This document shows, piece by piece, positions 1 through 5,256 of a DNA stretch of 6,283 nucleotides (its first letter is position 1; the number at the start of each line of letters is the position of its first letter). The notes beneath the pieces are model-generated. The model did no database searches. It saw only the letters and a program-made list of their open reading frames with translations, and was not told where the DNA came from. The translations under genes and the position numbers were made by a program. Source of the stretch: Opitutaceae bacterium (GTDB lineage Bacteria; Verrucomicrobiota; Verrucomicrobiia; Opitutales; Opitutaceae); NCBI GenBank assembly GCA_031282705.1, contig JAITDF010000656.1:1-6283 (forward strand). The letters are read 5' to 3'.

Positions 1-404
1 ACGACTACAGTGATTGTGTCCATGCAAACATTAATCCGGCGGGATGCGGTGGGGTCAATGCAATTTGTCGCTCATAACAACTTGATAATCAATGCAACAT
101 GTTTTTTATTGGATACTGACCCCATTTCAACTCATTTCAACCCATTTCAACTCAATCCCCCCACGGCTGCCTTCCCGTCCTTCCCGGCAAAACCGCCCGT
201 CCCCTTCGTCCACGTCCCTTCGTCCATCGTCCATCGCCCCGACCCTTCCGCCGGAAGCCCCGCCAGCGCCCCGCCCGTCGCCCAGGACGCACGACGCGGG
301 GTTGGAACGATACTTGATATGCCCCGCAAAAAACATCAGCATCAAATCGCGTTTGTTTCCCATTTGGCCGCCCCCACCCCGGTCGAATCACCAGGGTATT
401 GGTG
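1..404. other. Non-coding left end (AT-rich, then C-rich)
   Basis: I see no convincing gene here. Bases 60-130 are AT-rich with short A and T runs. They are followed by the 10-bp repeats listed separately. Bases 155-260 are strongly C-rich on the plus strand and low in complexity, with cgtccat repeated in tandem at 221-236. Open frames exist on both strands, but their translations are Pro/Ser- or Arg/Gly-rich, have no recognisable fold and simply reflect the base composition. The region lies downstream of the helicase gene and could hold part of a replication origin. That is inference from position and repeats only. Confidence 0.6.
121..153. repeat. 10-bp tandem direct repeats (iteron-like)
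   Basis: Three consecutive 10-bp units read cccatttcaa, ctcatttcaa, cccatttcaa, followed by a partial ctcaa. The unit is cycatttcaa, with the second base alternating C and T. A period of 10 places each copy on the same helical face, as expected for a protein-bound iteron array. An AT-rich stretch (about 60-120) lies directly beside it. The array is short, so a chance tandem duplication is possible. Confidence 0.6.
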
Positions 405-450
405 TTAGGCTCACGGCTCACCTCTAAAGAGGTGTGAGCCGTGAGCCTAA
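405..450. repeat. Large palindrome I, GGCTCAC family
   Basis: The two arms, 405-421 and 434-450, are perfect 17-bp inverted repeats. The inner part also pairs (acctct at 420-425 with agaggt at 428-433, loop aa) if a 2-nt bulge is allowed. Outside the arms, pairing continues imperfectly: agggtat near 393-399 is complementary to ataccct near 461-467. Each arm contains the heptamer GGCTCAC twice. There is no U-run next to the stem, so it is not a textbook intrinsic terminator, although it sits just after the helicase gene. A replication or single-strand initiation hairpin, or a protein-bound site, is equally possible. Confidence 0.8.
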
Positions 451-469
451 CCAACCCCCGATACCCTTT

Positions 470-506
470 AGGCTCACGTTAGGCTCAGTGAGCCTAACGT
501 GAGCCT
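470..506. repeat. Large palindrome II, overlapping the helicase stop codon
   Basis: Arms 470-487 and 489-506 are perfect 18-bp inverted repeats around a single central base (488). The arms carry GGCTCAC at 471-477 and GTGAGCC at 488-494 and 499-505, plus one variant, ggctcag, at 482-488. This is the same unit that builds palindrome I. The minus-strand helicase gene ends inside it: its last codons and TAG stop (494-496) are encoded by the right arm. With only one unpaired centre base, DNA cruciform formation or binding by a dimeric protein is as plausible as an RNA hairpin. Confidence 0.82.
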
Positions 507-1696
507 GACTGCTTTAAAGGTTTAGAGCCCAACCTATAAACGCCGCGCTTCGGGTTTATCAAATAGCCGTTGTTTACGGCATCGGTGAGCCTTCGCGTGA
601 CAGTTGCACGGGACACCTCGTCAACCTCATTCAATTTTTTCCTGATTTCAGACGTTTTCACCGTGTCGCCAGGCGCCGGGCAAAGCTCCTGAACAGCCTC
701 AACCACATCCCGGATCGTCAGCGAAGTGACCGCCCTTTCCCCGCTCACGTTCGCACGCCACTCCTCAACGTCGAAATCCGGGTCAACACGGTATTCAAAC
801 GTCTCCTGGTCGAAGATTATCCCGATCGGCGCGAATTTCGGCGCGTCATTCGCCTTCCCGCAAAACAGCACCATCCGCGTCGCATCGTCGCGGTCGGCCG
901 GCACCAGCTGCAACTCAGACCTCACCGACGAATAAAGCGCCTTCCCCCCGCGCCCGAAGTTGCCCGCGTTGAAGTTGTCCCCGGCCTGCAACGCGTTCGC
1001 CGCGCCCGTCCGCGCATGGTGGATGACCATCCCCGCCGCGTCCGGGCAGTTCTTGTGCAGCAGCCGGTTCAATATCCGCATCGTCTCAGCCACGTCGGAG
1101 TTCTTGTTTTCGTCGCCAAGCACGATGTCGGCGAACGGGTCGAGGATCACGAAATCCGGCTTTTCCCGTCCCAGCGTCGCATCCAGCCGCGCCACCGCCT
1201 TGATGTCCGTGAAGGTCAGCACCCCGTCCTCCTCCGGCGTCAATGCCAGTATCCGCAAATGGTCCTCCACCAGCCGCCAGGCATTCTCCCCGATCAACGC
1301 GCGGTATTTTTCCAAGTCCGCCTTCCAGCGCCTGCACCCGTTTTCCGTCGAGAAAAACAGGATGCGCAGCGGCACCCGCGAAACCTCAAGACCGAGGAAT
1401 TTCCGCCCCGTTATCATGCAAATCACCATCCACAGCGCAAGCCGCGTCTTTCCGATGCCGCCGACCCCGACCAGCGAGCCGGTAGAGCCGCGCTGGATGA
1501 TGCCCGCGCCCAAAAGAAAATCATTCGGGTCAACAGGAAGCGCGAGGAACTCCGCCGGCGCCCACAGCGTGAACGGCCTCACCCCCGGATTCTCCCCGCC
1601 CCCGCCCCCGCCCTCAGCGCCCGGCAACGCCCCGGCGGCCGGCGTTTCCACCGGCCTTGCATCCTCCCAGTTTTCATCGTCAAAGGGATTGTCCAT
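494..1696 (-). CDS. RepA-like AAA+ ATPase (putative replicative helicase) with winged-helix C-terminus
   Basis: The 400-residue product is most like the RepA/AAA_25 group of RecA-fold ATPases found on plasmids, phages and genomic islands, where they act as hexameric helicases in DNA replication. A Walker A motif, GVGGIGKT, lies at residues 77-84. A Walker B-like hydrophobic strand ending in Asp (FVILDP) is near 182-187. A paired-histidine segment, VIHHARTG, is near 224-231, and GRGGKALYSSVRSELQL follows at about 248-264. Residues about 1-45 are an acidic, Gly-rich leader. Residues about 327-392 look like a winged helix (TSEIRKKL, then SRATVTRRLTDAVNNGYL), probably a DNA- or partner-binding module. 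The start at ATG 1696 is chosen because an AAGGA ribosome site sits 10 nt upstream. A GTG at 1705, overlapping the upstream TGA as GTGA, is too close to that site but would add only three residues. It is the last gene of the operon and follows the primase-like gene. Family assignment is firm; helicase activity is inferred. Confidence 0.88.
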   Translation of the reverse strand: MDNPFDDENWEDARPVETPAAGALPGAEGGGGGGENPGVRPFTLWAPAEFLALPVDPNDFLLGAGIIQRGSTGSLVGVGGIGKTRLALWMVICMITGRKFLGLEVSRVPLRILFFSTENGCRRWKADLEKYRALIGENAWRLVEDHLRILALTPEEDGVLTFTDIKAVARLDATLGREKPDFVILDPFADIVLGDENKNSDVAETMRILNRLLHKNCPDAAGMVIHHARTGAANALQAGDNFNAGNFGRGGKALYSSVRSELQLVPADRDDATRMVLFCGKANDAPKFAPIGIIFDQETFEYRVDPDFDVEEWRANVSGERAVTSLTIRDVVEAVQELCPAPGDTVKTSEIRKKLNEVDEVSRATVTRRLTDAVNNGYLINPKRGVYRLGSKPLKQSGSR

Positions 1697-1701
1697 AAAA
1701 A

Positions 1702-2745
1702 TCACGTCCTTCTTTCCAAGGTTCCGCCCGCGTCGGCGCGCAGAAAATCATTCAAGTCGTCAATCGCCGCGCCCGCCGCCCGGTCGCGCCACTTCGCAAA
1801 ATTGAATGACGCCACGCGCTCCGCGCCCGCGTCCTGAAGCTGGCCGCTCCACCGGCACAGCGCCCCGTATCCCGCGTCGTCATTGTGCGCCATGATCAGC
1901 ACCGTCCGCCCGGCGAAGCACGGCAGCGTCTCAGCGACCATGCGCGCCGAGGCCGACGCCATGCACACCGGCGCCCAATCCTCCCCCGATGTCGCAATGT
2001 AATGCCACGCGCACTAAAAGTCCGGCCCCCCCTCTGTCAGCATCACCTTGGGCATGTCCCCGATGTCCGGCGCACCTATCGGCCAGCTTCCCTGACTGCC
2101 CCTCAGCAGCCAGCCCTTCGCCCGGATGCCCCACCATTTCATGCCGTCCATCCGGCGGGCCAGCGCGAGCCGCCGCGCGCTGTCCGTCAGCAGCCACGCC
2201 GGGCGCCACGTCCAGCAATCCATCTCGTCGAGGTCTCGCAGCGTGCAGAACCACAGATGCCCCGCCGCCGTCGCCGCCGCCAGCCCGTCCGCGCAGGGCA
2301 GCCCCCGCAGCGCCGCCAGCGCATCCAGTTCCGCCGGGCTCCCGGCGTGCATGTCCGCCGGCCACTTGATTGCGCTCTTCTCGGCGGCCTTGGGCGGGCG
2401 GACAGGCGCACGTTGCACAGGAAGCGGCCGCGCCGCCGGCGCGCCACCGTCCAGCCGCCGCCGCGCCGCCGCACTCGCGTCATACCCGCCCTGCTTGGCC
2501 AGATAGACCAGCGTCGCCACCCCGACCGTCTTCAGCCGGTTCCTCAGCTTTTCCGCATACTCCCCGCCCCGCTCCTCAGGGCTCCATTCGTTGAGCACAA
2601 GCGCCGCCTCCTCAGCCGGCAGCGCCGCCCCCACCGCAGAGATTATCCGCGTCCACGCCTCGTAATCGGGGCGAGACGGGATGTGCCGCAGCATCTCCCG
2701 CACGTCTTCAACCGTGAGGTCGTTTGATGTCAACAGGGCCGGCAT
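1702..2745 (-). pseudogene. PriCT_2/Toprim primase-like gene interrupted by an in-frame amber codon
   Basis: Read through, this is a 347-codon frame for a plasmid/phage-type primase-like protein. Residues about 11-88 match the PriCT_2 (primase C-terminal 2) pattern, with DYEAWTRIISAVG, LNEWSPEER and VATLVYLAKQGGY. A Pro/Ala linker follows at about 100-125. Residues 150-235 resemble the segment that precedes Toprim domains in such proteins (WLLTDSARR, RRMDG, GSWPIG). The Toprim core has the Glu motif MLTEGGPDF (Glu238) and an acidic motif, AHNDDAG (286-292). Codon 244, at 2014-2016, is TAG, directly after PDF. The same frame then stays open for 103 more codons, including the acidic motif, so only one base separates it from an intact gene. 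Related proteins usually have Leu here, and TTG to TAG is a single change. ATG 2745 is chosen as the start; a GTG at 2758-2760 is possible. It overlaps the downstream GTG as GTGA. No catalytic primase domain is visible, so the exact role is uncertain. It may be dead, made as two pieces (243 residues plus a fragment), read through, or a sequencing error. Confidence 0.8.
1707..1711 (-). promoter_or_regulatory. Ribosome binding site of the AAA+ ATPase gene
   Basis: On the minus strand AAGGA lies within GAAAGAAGGAC. It ends 10 nt before ATG 1696 but only 1 nt before the GTG at 1705, so it favours the ATG. It lies inside the 3' end of the primase-like gene, which suggests coupled translation of the two replication proteins. 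Confidence 0.6.
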
Positions 2746-2747
2746 GG

Positions 2748-3101
2748 TCAATTGTCCCACACCGGCAGGGCCGTCCGCCGCGCAATGTCACGCGCCATGC
2801 TCCCAAGCCTTTCCTTGTCCCCGGCGCCGCCCACCGCCGCCATGAACCCGTTATCCTTTGCGGCCGGATACCCGGCAAAGCGGACGAACAGCGCCCACCC
2901 ACCGTTGAAGCGCTCCAGAAAAAAGCCGTTTGTCGGCCCGACGACACGCATCCCCTCCAGCTTGGCCAGGCAACCGCAGTCGCGCGCCATGTCCCGCACC
3001 ATGCCGTTGTCAAACAGGATCGTGATGCCCACGCCAAAAACAGCAACGCACTCCTCCCCGGCGTCCAGCCGCCGCAGGATTTCCTTTTCCGCGTCATTCA
3101 T
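2748..3101 (-). CDS. Hypothetical protein, 117 residues
   Basis: I do not recognise this family. The product begins with a short charged helix (MNDAEKEILRRLDAGEE). An apparently alternating strand-rich part follows (VAVFGVGITILFDNGMVRDMA, then GMRVVGPTNGFFLERFNGGWALFVRFAGYPA), and it ends in a helical, basic stretch. Cys43 and Cys45 form a lone CGC in the middle, too little for a zinc site on its own. No signal peptide or membrane segment is visible. The start at ATG 3101 is chosen because GGGAAGG ends 9 nt upstream; the in-frame ATG at 3110 directly abuts that site. It overlaps the upstream gene by 8 bp (ATGAATGA), and its stop lies 2 nt before the primase-like ATG. It sits between the small structural or regulatory genes and the replication genes, so an accessory role in replication or its control is possible but unproven. 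Confidence 0.75.
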   Translation of the reverse strand: MNDAEKEILRRLDAGEECVAVFGVGITILFDNGMVRDMARDCGCLAKLEGMRVVGPTNGFFLERFNGGWALFVRFAGYPAAKDNGFMAAVGGAGDKERLGSMARDIARRTALPVWDN

Positions 3102-3366
3102 GTCCGCCATCCTTCCCGTTGTCTTTGTTTTCGTTGATGAACGCCTCAAGTTTCTCCGCGCAAAACTTGATTCCATTTTCCATGTCGATATGCGAAAGGC
3201 CCGCCTCGACGAACGGGGAAAAATCCGCGTCCTTCTTTTCGCGCCTGGCCAGCAGCAGCATGTAGCCGCTGTTCTTCGCCGCCTCACGCTGCCTCATCTC
3301 CGACAGCCTCATGTCGGCGAGCAACTCCCCAAGCCCCTCGATTATTGTCTTTGTATTCGTGTCCAT
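3094..3366 (-). CDS. Hypothetical protein, 90 residues, mostly helical
   Basis: I do not recognise this protein. It is charged and reads as largely alpha-helical: residues about 6-46 form a long amphipathic, possibly coiled-coil segment (IIEGLGELLADMRLSEMRQREAA, then MLLLARREKK). A second helical region follows at about 55-78 (HIDMENGIKFCAEKLEAFINENK), with a hydrophilic tail ending GHE. There is no signal peptide or membrane span. The ATG at 3366 has no Shine-Dalgarno sequence; instead it has an A-rich, unstructured leader (aaaaaaaacaatcac) downstream of the hairpin at 3391-3412. It is the first gene after the only sizeable gap in the operon and overlaps the next gene by 8 bp. A small helical protein here could be an adaptor or a regulator, but nothing shows which. 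Confidence 0.72.
   Translation of the reverse strand: MDTNTKTIIEGLGELLADMRLSEMRQREAAKNSGYMLLLARREKKDADFSPFVEAGLSHIDMENGIKFCAEKLEAFINENKDNGKDGGHE
3111..3117 (-). promoter_or_regulatory. Ribosome binding site deciding the start of the 117-residue gene
   Basis: On the minus strand GGGAAGG ends 9 nt before ATG 3101 and immediately before ATG 3110. Spacing therefore favours the inner ATG. The site lies within the last codons of the 90-residue gene, consistent with translational coupling. Confidence 0.55.
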
Positions 3367-3390
3367 GTGATTGTTTTTTTTGAAATTGAA

Positions 3391-3412
3391 GGCGGGCGCG
3401 CAGGCGCCCGCC
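3391..3412. terminator. GC-rich hairpin in the only intergenic gap of the operon
   Basis: GGCGGGCGC (3391-3399) and GCGCCCGCC (3404-3412) form a perfect 9-bp stem with the 4-nt loop gcag. It starts 13 nt after the stop of the 46-residue gene in the minus-strand transcript. On the minus strand it is followed by ttcaatttc and an A-run, not a U-run. On the plus strand it is followed by cttggtttttgg, which is only a weak U-tract. It may be a partial terminator or attenuator, or an mRNA-stabilising or processing hairpin that sets the level of the five downstream genes. Termination is not proven in either direction. Confidence 0.55.
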
Positions 3413-3425
3413 CTTGGTTTTTGGT

Positions 3426-3566
3426 TCAGGGCGTGATGATGCGGCAGGCCACGGCCGTCGCCGCGGCAATGGCCGCCAGCGCCGCCACCGTCGCCACGGC
3501 GATGACCAGCGCCGCACGCCGCACCTCGCGCCTCAGCCGCGAGACTTGCTTTTCGCTGTCACTCAT
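3426..3566 (-). CDS. Small single-span membrane protein, 46 residues
   Basis: This short gene is easy to miss. The N-terminus is charged and basic (MSDSEKQVSRLRREVRRAA). Residues about 18-41 form one continuous hydrophobic Ala/Val/Ile helix, long enough to cross the inner membrane, and the tail is CRIITP. By the positive-inside rule the basic N-terminus should stay in the cytoplasm. Its ATG overlaps the stop of the upstream RHH-fusion gene as ATGA, and a purine-rich GGAAAGGGGGG lies just upstream, so it is very likely translated by coupling. No holin, toxin or mobilisation family can be assigned from so short a sequence. A membrane anchor for the element's replication or regulatory proteins, or a small toxin-like peptide, are untested ideas. 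Confidence 0.68.
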   Translation of the reverse strand: MSDSEKQVSRLRREVRRAALVIAVATVAALAAIAAATAVACRIITP

Positions 3567-4096
3567 GCGCCCCCCTTTCCGCCGCCTTGGGGTTTCAGGA
3601 ACTTCACCAGCGCCTCGACATCCGGCAGCCCCTCGCCCTCTCCCAGCGCCCGCTTCAGCGCGACGTAATTTGATGCCTCATACACGAGCTTATCAAACTC
3701 GTCATCGTCATCGGCACTCAAGACCGTCAACCCGTTCACGATGACACGGGCCATATTATCACTATCCCAATTATCGGGGATGACATAGCCCTCAACGAAA
3801 CAGCGCGCATCATCCACGAGCCGGTTAACCAGCTCGCGCGGCAGCGCCACCATCTCGTTTGCCGCGACGACGGCCGGCGCCGGCGCGGGCTCGCCGGCAC
3901 CCTTCCCGCCCAACAGACTGATTAAATCCAGCGAGGCACGCAGCGCACGCTCCGCGAATTCGGACAACTCCATCCCGGCGGCTTCCGCCGCCTTCTGGAT
4001 CGCCCGGGCCGTCTCCATCTTCATGGCGAGCCGCATGGTGGAACGGCTCTCCGTCTTCCCGCGCCGCCGGCCGGTTTTGTGATTGGATTTATTCAT
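3563..4096 (-). CDS. RHH-domain protein fused to an uncharacterised C-terminal domain
   Basis: The 177-residue product has a very basic leader (1-20) followed by a segment at about 20-58 that fits the ribbon-helix-helix fold of Arc/MetJ/CopG-type DNA-binding proteins. It has a short strand (TMRLAMKM), a first helix (ETARAIQKAAEAAG) and a second helix beginning with LSEFAERALRASLDLI. An Ala/Pro linker at about 65-78 leads to a second domain (about 81-169) that clearly resembles the C-terminus of the neighbouring 388-residue protein. The shared landmarks are MV-x-x-PRE, EF-x-x-L, NY-x-AL, LGEG-x-GLPD and FLK. The start at ATG 4096 is supported by a strong GGAGGAGGG 8 nt upstream and an 8-bp overlap (ATGAATAA) with the preceding gene. 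DNA binding as a dimer is expected from the RHH part. The function of the C-terminal domain is unknown to me. Confidence 0.78.
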   Translation of the reverse strand: MNKSNHKTGRRRGKTESRSTMRLAMKMETARAIQKAAEAAGMELSEFAERALRASLDLISLLGGKGAGEPAPAPAVVAANEMVALPRELVNRLVDDARCFVEGYVIPDNWDSDNMARVIVNGLTVLSADDDDEFDKLVYEASNYVALKRALGEGEGLPDVEALVKFLKPQGGGKGGA

Positions 4097-5255
4097 GGCC
4101 GTTGCCCTCCTCCATGTATTTCAGGAAATCCGCCTTGTCCTCCACCAGCTCCAAGGGGTCGGGCAGCCCGGCCCCCTCGCCCAGCCCCTGCATCAAAGCG
4201 CGGTAGTTGTAGGCGTAACTCGCCAGCAGATAGAACTCGCCAGCATCCTTCTCATGGACAAAGGTATGCCTCAATCCCCGCCTGATGGAGCCGGGGATGT
4301 CGTCAAAGTCAAAGCCCAGACTCATGTTTTTGAAGGCGTCGAGTTCCCCGCCCGCCAGATTCCGCGCGACCTCCCGCGGGATGCACACCATGCCGCCGCC
4401 GGCCCTGGGCGCCGCCACCTTTTCAAGCGGACGCCCCTCGACAAACGCAACCGCCCCGTCAAAGGCGTCGCGCAGCATCCGCGCTTCCTCCACCGACAAA
4501 TTGTAGCCCTGTTCGCAGTCACCGCCCGTAATCGTCGGGCAAAGCACCAGCTCAACAGGCGCGGGAACAAATTTCCCGTCATGGCGCAGCGCCGCATGCA
4601 CCATGAAGCTGTAGAGGGATTCGCCGGCGATGGAGATCTTCCGCGAATACACATCATCGCAACGGGCCGGCGCGTCAGGCGCGGACGGCGCTTCCGGCTT
4701 CGAGGCCGCGACCGGGCTGGCCGGCACCGGCCCCTCAGCGAACGCCAGCGCATCCGAAACAAGGCCGATGAACCTCCGCGCATTCCGGTGCGAAACCGTC
4801 GCACTGTAAACCGTTCTCTCGGACTTGCCGTCCATAAAGTCCGTGAAAATCAGTTCCAACGGACAGCACGGATTCTCCAGCGGGTAGCGGGTCGCCTTCA
4901 CCTCGACGTGGCACTCGCCATATCCGGGCGAGTGCCACAGTTTCATGCGCTGCGAGTAGTTCGCCTGGTATTCCTGCGCCAGCAGATGATGGATGTCGTT
5001 CGGATCGACCGGCTTGTTTGCCAGCCTGGACGCCCTCACCGCCTCCCACTTCGCCTTATACCCCGCCGCGCTCAGCGTCGGCAGCGGATAATGCCTGGGC
5101 GCCGGCGAAGCCGCCGCCGCCCCCGGTTTCTGGACGGGCGCCGGCCCCGCCGCCGCCGCCTTGGGCGTCGCGCTTTTCACCACGCTCCGCGTTTTTTCCG
5201 CCTTGACAGCGGACTGCTTCGCGACTTTCGTCGTCGTGTCAGTTTTAGTATTCAT
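4089..5255 (-). CDS. Uncharacterised 388-residue protein with internal duplication
   Basis: I do not recognise the family. Residues 1-55 are a Lys/Thr then Ala/Pro-rich, probably disordered, basic tail. Residues about 56-112 are a small domain with Tyr, Trp and His (YKAKWEAVRASRL, DPNDIHHLLAQEYQANYSQRMKLW). Two similar segments follow, about 113-175 and 200-274. Each has P-[LV]-EL-[IV] strands and ends in a helix of the form V-x-x-x-x-AR followed by A-x-AF-x-EG, separated by a Pro/Ala linker. Residues about 288-380 are the domain shared with the adjacent RHH-fusion protein (MVCIPRE, EFYLLASYAYNYRAL, LGEGAGLPD, FLK). The ATG at 5255 is chosen over an upstream GTG because the upstream gene's TAG ends one base before it. 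There is no Shine-Dalgarno, only an A-rich leader (cgaacaacacaatag). The two neighbours may be paralogues, or two subunits of one complex in which only one keeps a DNA-binding domain. Confidence 0.8.
   Translation of the reverse strand: MNTKTDTTTKVAKQSAVKAEKTRSVVKSATPKAAAAGPAPVQKPGAAAASPAPRHYPLPTLSAAGYKAKWEAVRASRLANKPVDPNDIHHLLAQEYQANYSQRMKLWHSPGYGECHVEVKATRYPLENPCCPLELIFTDFMDGKSERTVYSATVSHRNARRFIGLVSDALAFAEGPVPASPVAASKPEAPSAPDAPARCDDVYSRKISIAGESLYSFMVHAALRHDGKFVPAPVELVLCPTITGGDCEQGYNLSVEEARMLRDAFDGAVAFVEGRPLEKVAAPRAGGGMVCIPREVARNLAGGELDAFKNMSLGFDFDDIPGSIRRGLRHTFVHEKDAGEFYLLASYAYNYRALMQGLGEGAGLPDPLELVEDKADFLKYMEEGNGHE
4105..4113 (-). promoter_or_regulatory. Strong ribosome binding site of the RHH-fusion gene
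   Basis: GGAGGAGGG on the minus strand lies 8 nt before ATG 4096, within the last codons of the 388-residue gene. It is the best Shine-Dalgarno match in the operon and fixes the start. It suggests the RHH-fusion protein is made in larger amounts than its neighbours. Confidence 0.7.
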
Positions 5256-5256
5256 T

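Noticed and set aside
10..454. Possible genes on either strand at the left end
   Set aside because: Translations are Pro/Ser- or Arg/Gly-rich low complexity, without ribosome sites or any known motif; they cross the repeats and palindrome.
405..506. CRISPR array
   Set aside because: The repeats are palindromic heptamers in alternating orientation without unique spacers of regular length.
960..1837. Two overlapping plus-strand frames of more than 270 codons
   Set aside because: They lie opposite the AAA+ ATPase, whose Walker motifs establish the minus strand as coding.
1702..1968. Separate small gene from GTG 1968
   Set aside because: It is the in-frame continuation of the Toprim domain after the amber codon, so it is annotated as part of the interrupted gene; independent restart cannot be excluded.
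2014..2016. Amber codon as evidence of a recoded genetic code (TAG as an amino acid)
   Set aside because: Two other genes here end at TAG where a stop makes sense (494-496 and 5257-5259), and no suppressor tRNA is in the window.
1885..2727. Plus-strand 280-codon open frame
   Set aside because: Arg/Pro/His-rich antisense shadow of the PriCT_2/Toprim gene, with no recognisable fold.
2752..3744. Plus-strand 330-codon open frame
   Set aside because: It runs across four minus-strand genes and the hairpin, and its composition is low in complexity.
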